A DNA stretch of 64,000 nucleotides. It comes from Pseudomonadota bacterium. Lineage in GTDB: Bacteria; Pseudomonadota; Gammaproteobacteria; Competibacterales; Competibacteraceae. The position numbers were made by a program, and so were the translations under genes. The number at the start of each line of letters is the position of its first letter. Positions within the stretch are counted from its first letter, which is position 1. The notes below the pieces were generated by a model. It made no database searches. It saw only the letters and a program-made list of their open reading frames with translations, and had not been told where the DNA came from. The stretch covers positions 1 through 64,000 of the forward strand of contig JAUPTV010000175.1 of assembly GCA_030917925.1 (NCBI GenBank). The letters run 5' to 3'. Below, piece after piece: positions 22,001-29,390 of this stretch.

Positions 22001-22993
22001 TCGGGCGTGGTCATCCACATGGACCCGGGCCTGCAGGGTCGCCAGGGGGATAACCTCGGTGTCGAAACCGTAATGGGTGCGTCCGCGCTGATCGAAGTGG
22101 AGCAGATTGGTCGTCAGATCGTGTTTCCAGATACCGAGATCAGCAGCGCTGATGGCCATCTGATACTGTTCCCGGCTTTCACGCAAGGATTGTTCGGCAA
22201 GCTTGCGCTCGGTCAGATCCCGGCAGATGCTGAGTATCCACGACTGGCCCCGATATTCGAAAAGACGGGCGTTGATTTCGACCGGGAGGGTAGCGCCATC
22301 GCGCCGCCGATGTATGGATTCAAAGAGATGGTGTCCCTGGCGGAGCAGGACCGTCATCCGTTCCGGGATCAAGCTGGTGATTTCGGGGATGTCAATGTCG
22401 CTGATCTGCAGACGCAATAACTCGTCATGCGAGTATTGCAGGCGCCTGCACGCCTCCTCATTGGCTTCAATCAACCGGCCTTCGGCGTCATGGATAAAAA
22501 TCGCATCCTTGGCGCTATGGAACAGGGTGCGGAACCGGTTTTCACTCGCGTATAACGCCTGCTCGGCGAGCTTGCGCTGAGTAATATCCGATTCGATGGC
22601 GATGAATTGCTGAATTTGGCCCTGCTCGTTGAAGATTGGCTGAACTTGCATGTCCAGCCAATAGGGGCGGCCATCCTTGGTGTAATTGACTATCTCGGTG
22701 CGAATCCGCTGTCCAGCGCGCAGCGCGTCGCTAATACACCGCACAGTTTCGGGGTCGGTATCAGGACCTTGCAGAATATCGCCGGGCTTGCGTCCGACGA
22801 CCTCATCGAAGGTATAGCCCGAGCAACGGGTAAATGCCGGGTTGACCCATTCGATTCGTCCACCCTGATCAGTGATGATCACGATGTTGTCGGTTTCCTG
22901 GGCGATCAGCGCCAGTCGGCCAGCTTGCAACGCCAAAGTATGGCGGGCGCTGAATCCGGCGTGGATCAGTTTACGAAGCCAACCAAACAACAT
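19046..22993 (-). CDS. Multi-PAS hybrid sensor histidine kinase with REC and Hpt domains
   Basis: Multiple PAS/PAC blocks (ITQRKLAEQ, DITERKQ), HEIRTPMNGIVGMIDLL, HATPase, REC (AEDNEINCQVI...LADCHMPEMDG), C-terminal Hpt (MHKLKSSARVVGA). Confidence 0.95.
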   Translation of the reverse strand: MLFGWLRKLIHAGFSARHTLALQAGRLALIAQETDNIVIITDQGGRIEWVNPAFTRCSGYTFDEVVGRKPGDILQGPDTDPETVRCISDALRAGQRIRTEIVNYTKDGRPYWLDMQVQPIFNEQGQIQQFIAIESDITQRKLAEQALYASENRFRTLFHSAKDAIFIHDAEGRLIEANEEACRRLQYSHDELLRLQISDIDIPEITSLIPERMTVLLRQGHHLFESIHRRRDGATLPVEINARLFEYRGQSWILSICRDLTERKLAEQSLRESREQYQMAISAADLGIWKHDLTTNLLHFDQRGRTHYGFDTEVIPLATLQARVHVDDHARLGREAGGTMDPALGDGRYTTEYRLVDPGGAVRWLSVHAKIYREGKGAARHPVLSAGTVQNITVRKRAERALHESRLTLQSFYDSSPFMMGIIEIRSHQAVLIHGNLAVAHFFNIQPGEILNRTLEELGSPALVNSLWTEHCRRSQRESSPVQFEYAHPAPTGSCWLKATVACLGESSPDRTRFSFITEDITRHKQIETELRKKETQMRAMVENVADGLITIDTHGYILTANKAAQQIFGYCLEELIGQNISLLMPEPHRGWHDRYIAQYLNIRRGASHVVGHTRELEGLRKGDSRFSMELGVTEFEIDDQIFFTGVIRDITERKQTLRELKQAKNSAEAANLAKSAFLATMSHEIRTPMNGIVGMIDLLKDTRLTDEQRHMLETVRHSAQSLRNIIDDILDFSKIEAGKLSLEAISILPAQLVEEVAETLGPLIGEKQLQLLVDIDPGLWSCQVLADPVRIRQILFNLGSNAIKFTATTPQRQGQVLLTLEGQVADAGDAIDLRFQVRDNGIGIAEKVLPNLFRPFMQAENSTTRHYGGTGLGLAISRHLAELMGGQIAVASTLGQGSEFTVWLALPVDNTQTLPSRMNLQGVQVLLIGADPEQARILGRQITGHGGTLRVIMDRRFLPESTASIGQAGPVVVLADTGADSTNTTVLDEWRRHPALTQARFIRLLPQIEGLADRCDDSIAVRSCPVLPSAFLKALAVAANRASPATRASVAPTPMAIKAAPSLAEAEASGQLILVAEDNEINCQVIRFQLTRLGYAAEIARDGQEALALWRSKRYGLVLADCHMPEMDGFELTAAIRALQKDTGERTPIIAFTANALKGEAEHCLSQGMDDYLAKPVELTQLQAMLAKWLPSLVLDLTDQARSAPARHINPTALTDILGDDLGLQRDLLRRFVAEAREILAGLDQAYAARDTARIKASMHKLKSSARVVGAIELADLCVALEAAGRIENWNEIDLLYPRMGGAMTAMSRYVDAL

Positions 22994-23045
22994 TGCTGTT
23001 TGCCCTTTTTACTGGGAATGGGTGCCGCTGGACAGCCTGCTGGAT

Positions 23046-24275
23046 TCAGCGAGATGACGCTTGGCGCATCAACGGGTTTCCCGGTGCCCGCCAATGAGAT
23101 ATCCAGTGGGACAGAGCCTCTGGCGGCATGGGTTTGGCGATCAGATAACCCTGGGCTTCGTGACAGCCCAGCGTGACGAGTAAATCCCAGTCGGCAAGTC
23201 TCTCCACCCCTTCAGCGACGGTAAACATGCCCAGTTTGTCGGCTAAACCCAGGCTGGTTTCGAGAAACGCCCGTTGCCGGGCATTCGCCGCCGCGCCATC
23301 GACGAACTGTCGGTCAACCTTGAGTTCGGTGAAGGGAATCCGCCGCAATTGTTCCAGACTGGCGTAACCGGTGCCAAAATCATCAATCGCCAGCTTGATT
23401 CCTTTAAGGCGTAAACGGGTCAGGGTATCCAGAGTCAGATTCAGGCGGTCAAGCAGATGGCTCTCCGTCACCTCAATCAGCAGGTTAGCCAGTGGCACTT
23501 TGGCCGCCGCCGCCGCGGTGGCGAGTTCATCAGGAAAATCCACATTAGCCAGCGTATCTATCGAAACATTGATCCCGACCACCAAATATAAACCGGCTTT
23601 CAGCCACTGACGGGTTTGGCGCAGCGCCAGGGCGACCATCGCTTGTGTGAGTTGATCGATCAGCCCGGATTGTTCCGCCAACGGGATGAACCGATCCGGA
23701 TAAATCAGACCCAGTTGCGGATGTTGCCAGCGCGCCAGGGCTTCTACGCCGCTCACCCGCCCACTGACCATCTCTACCCGTGGCTGATAGTGAGCGACCA
23801 GTTCGCCGGACGCGATGCCGCGCCGCAGATCCTCGGGAGTGATCGACGAATCCTGTGCGGCTAACGTTCGCTGGATCGGTTGCGAGCCGGCGCGCTCCAG
23901 CAAGACACTGAGATCGGCGCGGGTCAACGGCTTTTCGAATGCCCCCAATACATTTAAATGATGCGCTGCCGCCAGCGCCTTCGCCGCTTCCAGGATCACT
24001 TGATCTGCCCCACTCAGCAGTACGATGCCGCCCTTAAAATCCCAGGTTGCCAGGTGCCGAAGCAATTCCACGCCATCCATTTCCGGCATATTCAAGTCGC
24101 ACAGGAGCAACTCAAACCGTAGGCCAGCCTTAAACAATTCCAGCGCCTGGCGGCCGCTGTTGACCGCTAATGGCTGGGTGACGCCCAGGGTTTGTAGGCT
24201 ATGCACCATCACATCACTGAAGAAAACATCATCATCGACGATCATTACTCTAATCGGTGTATTCATCATCGCCAC
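23046..24275 (-). CDS. REC-EAL response regulator (putative c-di-GMP phosphodiesterase)
   Basis: REC (VDDDVFFSDVM, CDLNMPEMDGVELL) and EAL domain (GVEALARWQ, AIDDFGTGYASLEQL, EGVE). Confidence 0.94.
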   Translation of the reverse strand: MAMMNTPIRVMIVDDDVFFSDVMVHSLQTLGVTQPLAVNSGRQALELFKAGLRFELLLCDLNMPEMDGVELLRHLATWDFKGGIVLLSGADQVILEAAKALAAAHHLNVLGAFEKPLTRADLSVLLERAGSQPIQRTLAAQDSSITPEDLRRGIASGELVAHYQPRVEMVSGRVSGVEALARWQHPQLGLIYPDRFIPLAEQSGLIDQLTQAMVALALRQTRQWLKAGLYLVVGINVSIDTLANVDFPDELATAAAAAKVPLANLLIEVTESHLLDRLNLTLDTLTRLRLKGIKLAIDDFGTGYASLEQLRRIPFTELKVDRQFVDGAAANARQRAFLETSLGLADKLGMFTVAEGVERLADWDLLVTLGCHEAQGYLIAKPMPPEALSHWISHWRAPGNPLMRQASSR

Positions 24276-24428
24276 CTGGAGCGGTTGGATCGATTGGGGC
24301 GGTTATCACCGTCAAATTCCCACTTTTCTAACTTTTTAAGGAATTAATTTTAAAATTAAAAGCGTATCAGCGCCAAGCCCGGCAGTCTTGTTATACAGGC
24401 AGCCGTTTGAAATTCCACTAATCCCGCG

Positions 24429-25358
24429 TCAGCGATGAATCAGTCTCTGGTCAATCTGGCGCAAAGCCCGATGCAGGTTTTCCTCCAGCGGAATGGCTCC
24501 CGCCTGGGCAATTGCGCTGGCGCGCTGATCAGCGATCCGTCCGCCAATAAAGACCGGAATGGCGAGAGTTTGACACAACTGCGGGAGTTCTTCATGGATA
24601 ACCGTGGCGGCGATTTCCGTGGATCCCCCCAGGACGAGGGCCTGGATGGCGGCCCGGTCGACGACGGCAGGCAATTCCGCCAGTGGCGTATTGGCACCCA
24701 GCAGCACAATCGCATAATTCCGGTCCAGCGCCGCCAGGGCGAACAACAATAGCCCAACCTCATGGTGTTCGCCAGGTAGACAGGCCACCAGCAATTTGGG
24801 TTCCTGCGGAGCGCGACTGAGGTGATGGAACCGTGCCCCGAGTTTGTTGCGCAGGAACACGCTAAAGAAATGCTCCTCAGCGATGCTGCCCGAACCCTGG
24901 ACCCAGCGCTCGCCCAGTTCCTGTAGCAACGGCATAATCAGTCGGTTGGTCACGACATCTACAGGATAAAGGGACAGAATTTCAGTGTAGAGGTCATTCA
25001 ATATCATCTCATTGAAGGCGGTGATAGCGTCCAGCAACTGGCGCTGGTAATGTCCCCAGAGATCGATATGCGGTTCGTGGTCAGGAGCCGATTCGGGATC
25101 AGCGGCGTTGGCCTCCAGCACATGCCCGACCTGACCGATGGACATGCCGTTATCGAGCAGTGTCGTCACTTGCTGGATCAACGCCACGTCGGCCATGGTG
25201 TAGAGGCGATGGCCCTTGGGGGTGCGCACCGGTTTGATCAAGTCATAGCGGCGTTCCCAGGCGCGCAAAGTGACCGAGTTCACCCCCGTCAGGCTAGATA
25301 CCGTGCGGATCGGCACCAGCCCTTGCTCAGGCAGGTGATGGGCGGATGGAGCCTTCAT
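24429..25358 (-). CDS. MerR-family regulator with cobalamin-binding domain (CarH/LitR/BldC-like)
   Basis: MerR HTH (IRTVSSLTGVNSVTLRAWERRYDLIKPVRTPKGHRLYTMADV), Wx9EH motif (WVQGSGSIAEEH), ExHxxG motif (GEHHEVG). Confidence 0.88.
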   Translation of the reverse strand: MKAPSAHHLPEQGLVPIRTVSSLTGVNSVTLRAWERRYDLIKPVRTPKGHRLYTMADVALIQQVTTLLDNGMSIGQVGHVLEANAADPESAPDHEPHIDLWGHYQRQLLDAITAFNEMILNDLYTEILSLYPVDVVTNRLIMPLLQELGERWVQGSGSIAEEHFFSVFLRNKLGARFHHLSRAPQEPKLLVACLPGEHHEVGLLLFALAALDRNYAIVLLGANTPLAELPAVVDRAAIQALVLGGSTEIAATVIHEELPQLCQTLAIPVFIGGRIADQRASAIAQAGAIPLEENLHRALRQIDQRLIHR

Positions 25359-25397
25359 CAGATTGAGAAATTTCCGAAAGTAGGGATGTGAATAAAT

Positions 25398-25469
25398 TAT
25401 ACAATAAATAGACAAAATGAGGGTGATTTTGTCCATTTTATTTTGTATATTTAGACCAATCCTATACAA
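25398..25469. promoter_or_regulatory. Candidate operator: three TATACAA/TTGTATA half-sites around GACAAAAT-N7-ATTTTGTC
   Basis: TATACAA at 25398-25404, GACAAAAT 25411-25418, ATTTTGTC 25426-25433, TTGTATA 25443-25449, TATACAA 25463-25469, directly upstream of the MerR-B12 gene. Confidence 0.5.
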
Positions 25470-25553
25470 GATGCCCGGCAAACCGCTTTACATCATCATG
25501 AGCCTCCATACCCTTTACTGGCGCGAGGCTTCGGCGTCACCTAGATCAAGCCC

Positions 25554-26702
25554 TTAAATCAGGCTAGCCGGGTCAGGCCACTGATCTTCCGCCGAACTCG
25601 CCGACTCCGGCATCGGTAGAGGTTCAGGTAACGTTCCAGCGCCCAGCAATGCCGTCGCCTGTTCGACCCAGGCGGCGATCAATGCCGCCGCTGGCCGATC
25701 TTCGCACAGGTGGCAACCCTGACCGGCCCACAGCGCCATGAAGTCGGTTAAACCCTGTTCGGCGGCGGCTTGCCGAATATCCTGAGTCAGAAACAGTTGC
25801 AGGGGAAAACCGGGCAATTCCGCTTCGTGGGCGTGCAACTCATTGACCAACCGGTTGCGCAACACCCGGCCATAGCGACCAGTGAAAATCCGGGTCAATG
25901 TTGTAGCGATTTCACTGCCCTGACTGAGCAGCGCTTTATAGGCGGGATGTGCGCCGCTTTCGGGACAGGCCAGAAAGGCGGTGCCCATCTGGACACCCAC
26001 TGCGCCCAGCATCTGCGCCGCCGCGATGCTGCGTCCATCCATGACGCCGCCAGCAGTGATAATGGGAATAGCAATATGCTTGGCTAACAGTGGCGTCAAA
26101 GTCATGGCCCCGACCATACCCTGTTCGGCATGGCCGACAAACGCGCCACGATGGCCCCCGGCTTCAGCCCCCTGGGCGACAATGAAATCCACCCCGCTTT
26201 CTTCGAGAACAATCGCTTCCAGCAGGTGCGTCGCTGTACCCATCAGCGTGATTCCCGCCTCGTGCAGCAAGTTCAGATAAGCGGCGTCGGGCGCGCCGAA
26301 TACGAAGCTGACAACCGGGATCTGCGCCTCCAGAATCACATCCAGTTGTTCATCAAACCCCGGCAATTCGGGCACCGGCGGGGGTTCGGGCGGCAAGCCC
26401 AACTCCGCACGGAAGGGGGCCAGTAGTTCCTGGGCGCGGGCAATGCGCACAGGGTCGGGTTTGGCGAGAGGCGCGGCGGACAGGTTGACGGCGAACGGCT
26501 GGTCGGTCAGGGCGCGCACCGTGTCAATCGCTTGCCGCAGTGGTTCGGCATGGAGATAACCGCCGGCCAGACAGCCCAGTCCTCCGGCGTTGGACACCGC
26601 CGCGACCAATTGCGGCGTGCCGGGGCCACCGGCCATAGGTGCCTGAATCAGGGGATAGCGAAGATGAAGTCGCTCGGTCAATAGAGTATTAGGCCAGTTC
26701 AT
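25554..26702 (-). CDS. Nitronate monooxygenase / 2-nitropropane dioxygenase family
   Basis: YPLIQAPMAGGPGTPQLVAAVSNAGGLGCLAGGY, AQGAEAGGHRG, ITAGGVMDGRSIAAAQMLGA. Confidence 0.93.
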   Translation of the reverse strand: MNWPNTLLTERLHLRYPLIQAPMAGGPGTPQLVAAVSNAGGLGCLAGGYLHAEPLRQAIDTVRALTDQPFAVNLSAAPLAKPDPVRIARAQELLAPFRAELGLPPEPPPVPELPGFDEQLDVILEAQIPVVSFVFGAPDAAYLNLLHEAGITLMGTATHLLEAIVLEESGVDFIVAQGAEAGGHRGAFVGHAEQGMVGAMTLTPLLAKHIAIPIITAGGVMDGRSIAAAQMLGAVGVQMGTAFLACPESGAHPAYKALLSQGSEIATTLTRIFTGRYGRVLRNRLVNELHAHEAELPGFPLQLFLTQDIRQAAAEQGLTDFMALWAGQGCHLCEDRPAAALIAAWVEQATALLGAGTLPEPLPMPESASSAEDQWPDPASLI

Positions 26703-26788
26703 GGTGCTGGGAATTTCTCGCTGAAATTATCTGCTAAGGTTAGCGGAATCCTGGCTCTTCGCCACACCGTTTGTTGACCGAGGACAAC

Positions 26789-27313
26789 ATGTCGCCCCCT
26801 TCATCCGCTCCGCTCCCCCCCGTCATCGGGGCTGTCCGTCCAAAGCCCTGCGCCCGCGTGTTTCGCGATCCGGTGCATTTTCTGGCTTTAGGCTTTGGTT
26901 CCGGCTGTGCACCAAAAGCACCCGGCACCTTCGGCACCCTGGCGGCGATTCCGCTGTATCTGTTGATGCAGCCGCTGCCGCTGTGGATTTATCTACTGCT
27001 CACCACGGCTGGCTTTGTGCTGGGGGTGTGGATTTGCGACCGAACCGCCCGTGATCTGGGCGTCCATGATCATCCGGCGATTGTCTGGGATGAGGTCATC
27101 GGCTACTGGATCACGATGATCGCTGCGCCATCCGGCTGGCTGTGGGTCATCGCCGGATTTGCCCTGTTCCGGCTGTTCGATATTCTCAAACCCTGGCCGA
27201 TTCGGCAGGCTGATCGAAACGTGGGCGGCGGCTTCGGCATCATGTTTGATGATGTGCTGGCTGCCGGTTATGCGTGGCTGACATTGCAGGGACTGGCGTT
27301 CCTGCTGCGGTAG
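26789..27313 (+). CDS. pgpA: Phosphatidylglycerophosphatase A
   Basis: LGFGSGCAPKAPGTFGTLAAIPL, DHPAIVWDEVIGYWITM, KPWPIRQADRNVGGGFGIMFDDVLAA. Confidence 0.94.
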   Translation: MSPPSSAPLPPVIGAVRPKPCARVFRDPVHFLALGFGSGCAPKAPGTFGTLAAIPLYLLMQPLPLWIYLLLTTAGFVLGVWICDRTARDLGVHDHPAIVWDEVIGYWITMIAAPSGWLWVIAGFALFRLFDILKPWPIRQADRNVGGGFGIMFDDVLAAGYAWLTLQGLAFLLR

Positions 27314-27322
27314 CCGGCAGCT

Positions 27323-27604
27323 TCACCGCAATAGCCGCTCCAGTCGCCGTGCCTCGCTGGCCACCAGTTCCCGACGGGCGAAACCCTGCACTGCCGCCGC
27401 CAGGGGGCTGTAGCGCAGCGTCAAAACCTGTTCCGCCGCTCGCCGGGCTTCCAGCGGTTGACCGGCTTCCAGCCAGGCGACAGCTTGTTGCTCGAGAACG
27501 GCAGCTTCGGTTTCAATCGTCAGCAGGGCGCTTAAATCCGCGCCGCAACGGTAGCAAACCGGCTCGTCCTTGAACCGGGCGCGACAAACCGGGCAACGTT
27601 CCAT
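27323..27604 (-). CDS. Small zinc-ribbon protein at the end of the Hsp70 gene run
   Basis: MERCPVCRARFKDEPVCYRCGADL; start overlaps the Hsp70 stop by 1 nt. Confidence 0.65.
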   Translation of the reverse strand: MERCPVCRARFKDEPVCYRCGADLSALLTIETEAAVLEQQAVAWLEAGQPLEARRAAEQVLTLRYSPLAAAVQGFARRELVASEARRLERLLR

Positions 27605-29364
27605 TACGACTCCAGATAGAACAGGATGTCAGACAGCGCCGCCACCGGTTCCGCCAGTGCCTTGAGATCGCCCGCTATCAGGGCGTCGTTAATGGCTTCA
27701 ATCAGGTTGATCATTTCCTCGCGATCATCGGCGACCGCGTGATCAATTAACCGTTCGGCCTTTTCCACCAGCGCTTTGGCTTGTACGGTCAATTGATGCT
27801 CCGTCGTGGGAACCGGAGCGCCCGCCGTCGATTTCGTCAGCAATGGTGGTTCACTGGTGAACAGTGCATTGACCCGCGACCGGGCGGTTTCCAGTTCGCC
27901 TTCCGCGAAGCTGGTCAACACATTGTCGATGCGGATGGACTTCTCCAACCCGGTATTTTTCTCGCGGGCGGTGACATTCATAATGCCGTTCACGTCCAGC
28001 GAGAACTGAATCACAAGGGGATTGCCGGCGGGGGCTTTGCTCAGATTTTCCACGATGAACTGACCCAGGGCGATATTGTTCAGCGCATCCGCATCCTCGC
28101 CCTGGTAAACATCAACCTCGACGACCGCCTGATGGTCGATGACGGTATAAAACACCTCGCTCTTGGTGACCGGAATCGGCGTATTTTTATGGATAATCGG
28201 GACATAGGTGTACGGATAGGCAAAGCCGTTCCGGTCGCTCAGGGCGCTGGTGCCGAAGGTGTAAGGCGTAATATCGACCAGCACCGCCCGGACAGATTCG
28301 CCAGCCAACATCCCGGCCTGAATCGCCGCGCCGGTCGCCACGCACAGGTCGGGATTGACTTCGGCGCGCACGGTCAGGCTCAGATCCGCTTCCAGTCGCT
28401 CGGTAATGATCGGGGTGCGGGTGGCACCGCCCACCAGCAACACTTCGTCGATGTCGGAGACGGTGAGATTGGCTCCTTTCAGGGCAATGTGCACCGCTTC
28501 CAGCGTTTCATCGATATAGCCGTGAATCATCGCTTCGTAGTCATGCCGCGCCAGTTCCAGCGACAGATGCACCGGCGTCCCGGCCTTGTCCAGCAGATAT
28601 TCCTCTTCAATCCGGGCGTAGGGCTGATCGGACAGGGCAATCTTGGCGATTTCTGCGGCGCGGGTGATGCGGGCCAGGGCCTTGCGCGACGTAGTGGGAT
28701 CAGCGCCCTGCGTTTTCAGATGTTCGACCAGATGCGCCACGATCCGGGCATCAAAGTCGTCGCCGCCTAAATGGTTATTGCCGTGGCTGGCCAGGACTTC
28801 CACGACATTGTCCTGAATGCCGACCACCGACACATCAAACGTCCCGCCGCCCAGGTCGTAAACCAGCACTTTCTTGTGGTCCTGATGGTTGGCTTCGTAG
28901 GACAGGGCGGCGGCGGTCGGTTCGTTGATGATCCGCATCACCTCCAGCCCGGCGATTTCACCCGCTTCCCGGGTGGCCTGGCGCTGGGCGTCGGAGAAGT
29001 AGGCGGGAACGGTAATCACCGCCTTGTAAACCGGTTCGCCCAGATGCGCCTCGGCGATGGATTTCAGTTGCCGCAGGATAATGGCGGAGATTTCCTGGGG
29101 GCTGTACGTCGCATCGCCCAGTTGCACCCGGTCAGTGCTGCCCATCTGTCGCTTGATGGACTTGATGGTGCGTTCCGGGTAAAGCACATACTGGTTTTTG
29201 GCCGGTTCGCCGACCAGGATGGAGCCGTCATCGGCCAGCCCCACGAAGGAGGGCAGAATGGGGTGGCCCGGAGTGATGTCGATGACGGTGACTTGACCAT
29301 TTTCCACTACCGCGACTTCGGAGTTGGTGGTGCCCAGGTCGATGCCAATGATTTTTTCAGCCAT
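27604..29364 (-). CDS. Hsp70-family chaperone (DnaK/HscC-like, 586 aa)
   Basis: IGIDLGTTNSEVAVVENG, INEPTAAALSYE, VYDLGGGTFDVSVV, VGGATRTPII; shorter C-terminal region than canonical DnaK. Confidence 0.93.
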   Translation of the reverse strand: MAEKIIGIDLGTTNSEVAVVENGQVTVIDITPGHPILPSFVGLADDGSILVGEPAKNQYVLYPERTIKSIKRQMGSTDRVQLGDATYSPQEISAIILRQLKSIAEAHLGEPVYKAVITVPAYFSDAQRQATREAGEIAGLEVMRIINEPTAAALSYEANHQDHKKVLVYDLGGGTFDVSVVGIQDNVVEVLASHGNNHLGGDDFDARIVAHLVEHLKTQGADPTTSRKALARITRAAEIAKIALSDQPYARIEEEYLLDKAGTPVHLSLELARHDYEAMIHGYIDETLEAVHIALKGANLTVSDIDEVLLVGGATRTPIITERLEADLSLTVRAEVNPDLCVATGAAIQAGMLAGESVRAVLVDITPYTFGTSALSDRNGFAYPYTYVPIIHKNTPIPVTKSEVFYTVIDHQAVVEVDVYQGEDADALNNIALGQFIVENLSKAPAGNPLVIQFSLDVNGIMNVTAREKNTGLEKSIRIDNVLTSFAEGELETARSRVNALFTSEPPLLTKSTAGAPVPTTEHQLTVQAKALVEKAERLIDHAVADDREEMINLIEAINDALIAGDLKALAEPVAALSDILFYLES

Positions 29365-29390
29365 GAGGTAAATTACTCGGGATTCGGGGA

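Noticed and set aside
21155-22420. 421-aa plus-strand ORF opposite the hybrid kinase
   Set aside because: Antisense to PAS-domain coding sequence; no domain signature.
27781-28770. 329-aa plus-strand ORF opposite Hsp70
   Set aside because: Antisense to highly conserved Hsp70 codons.
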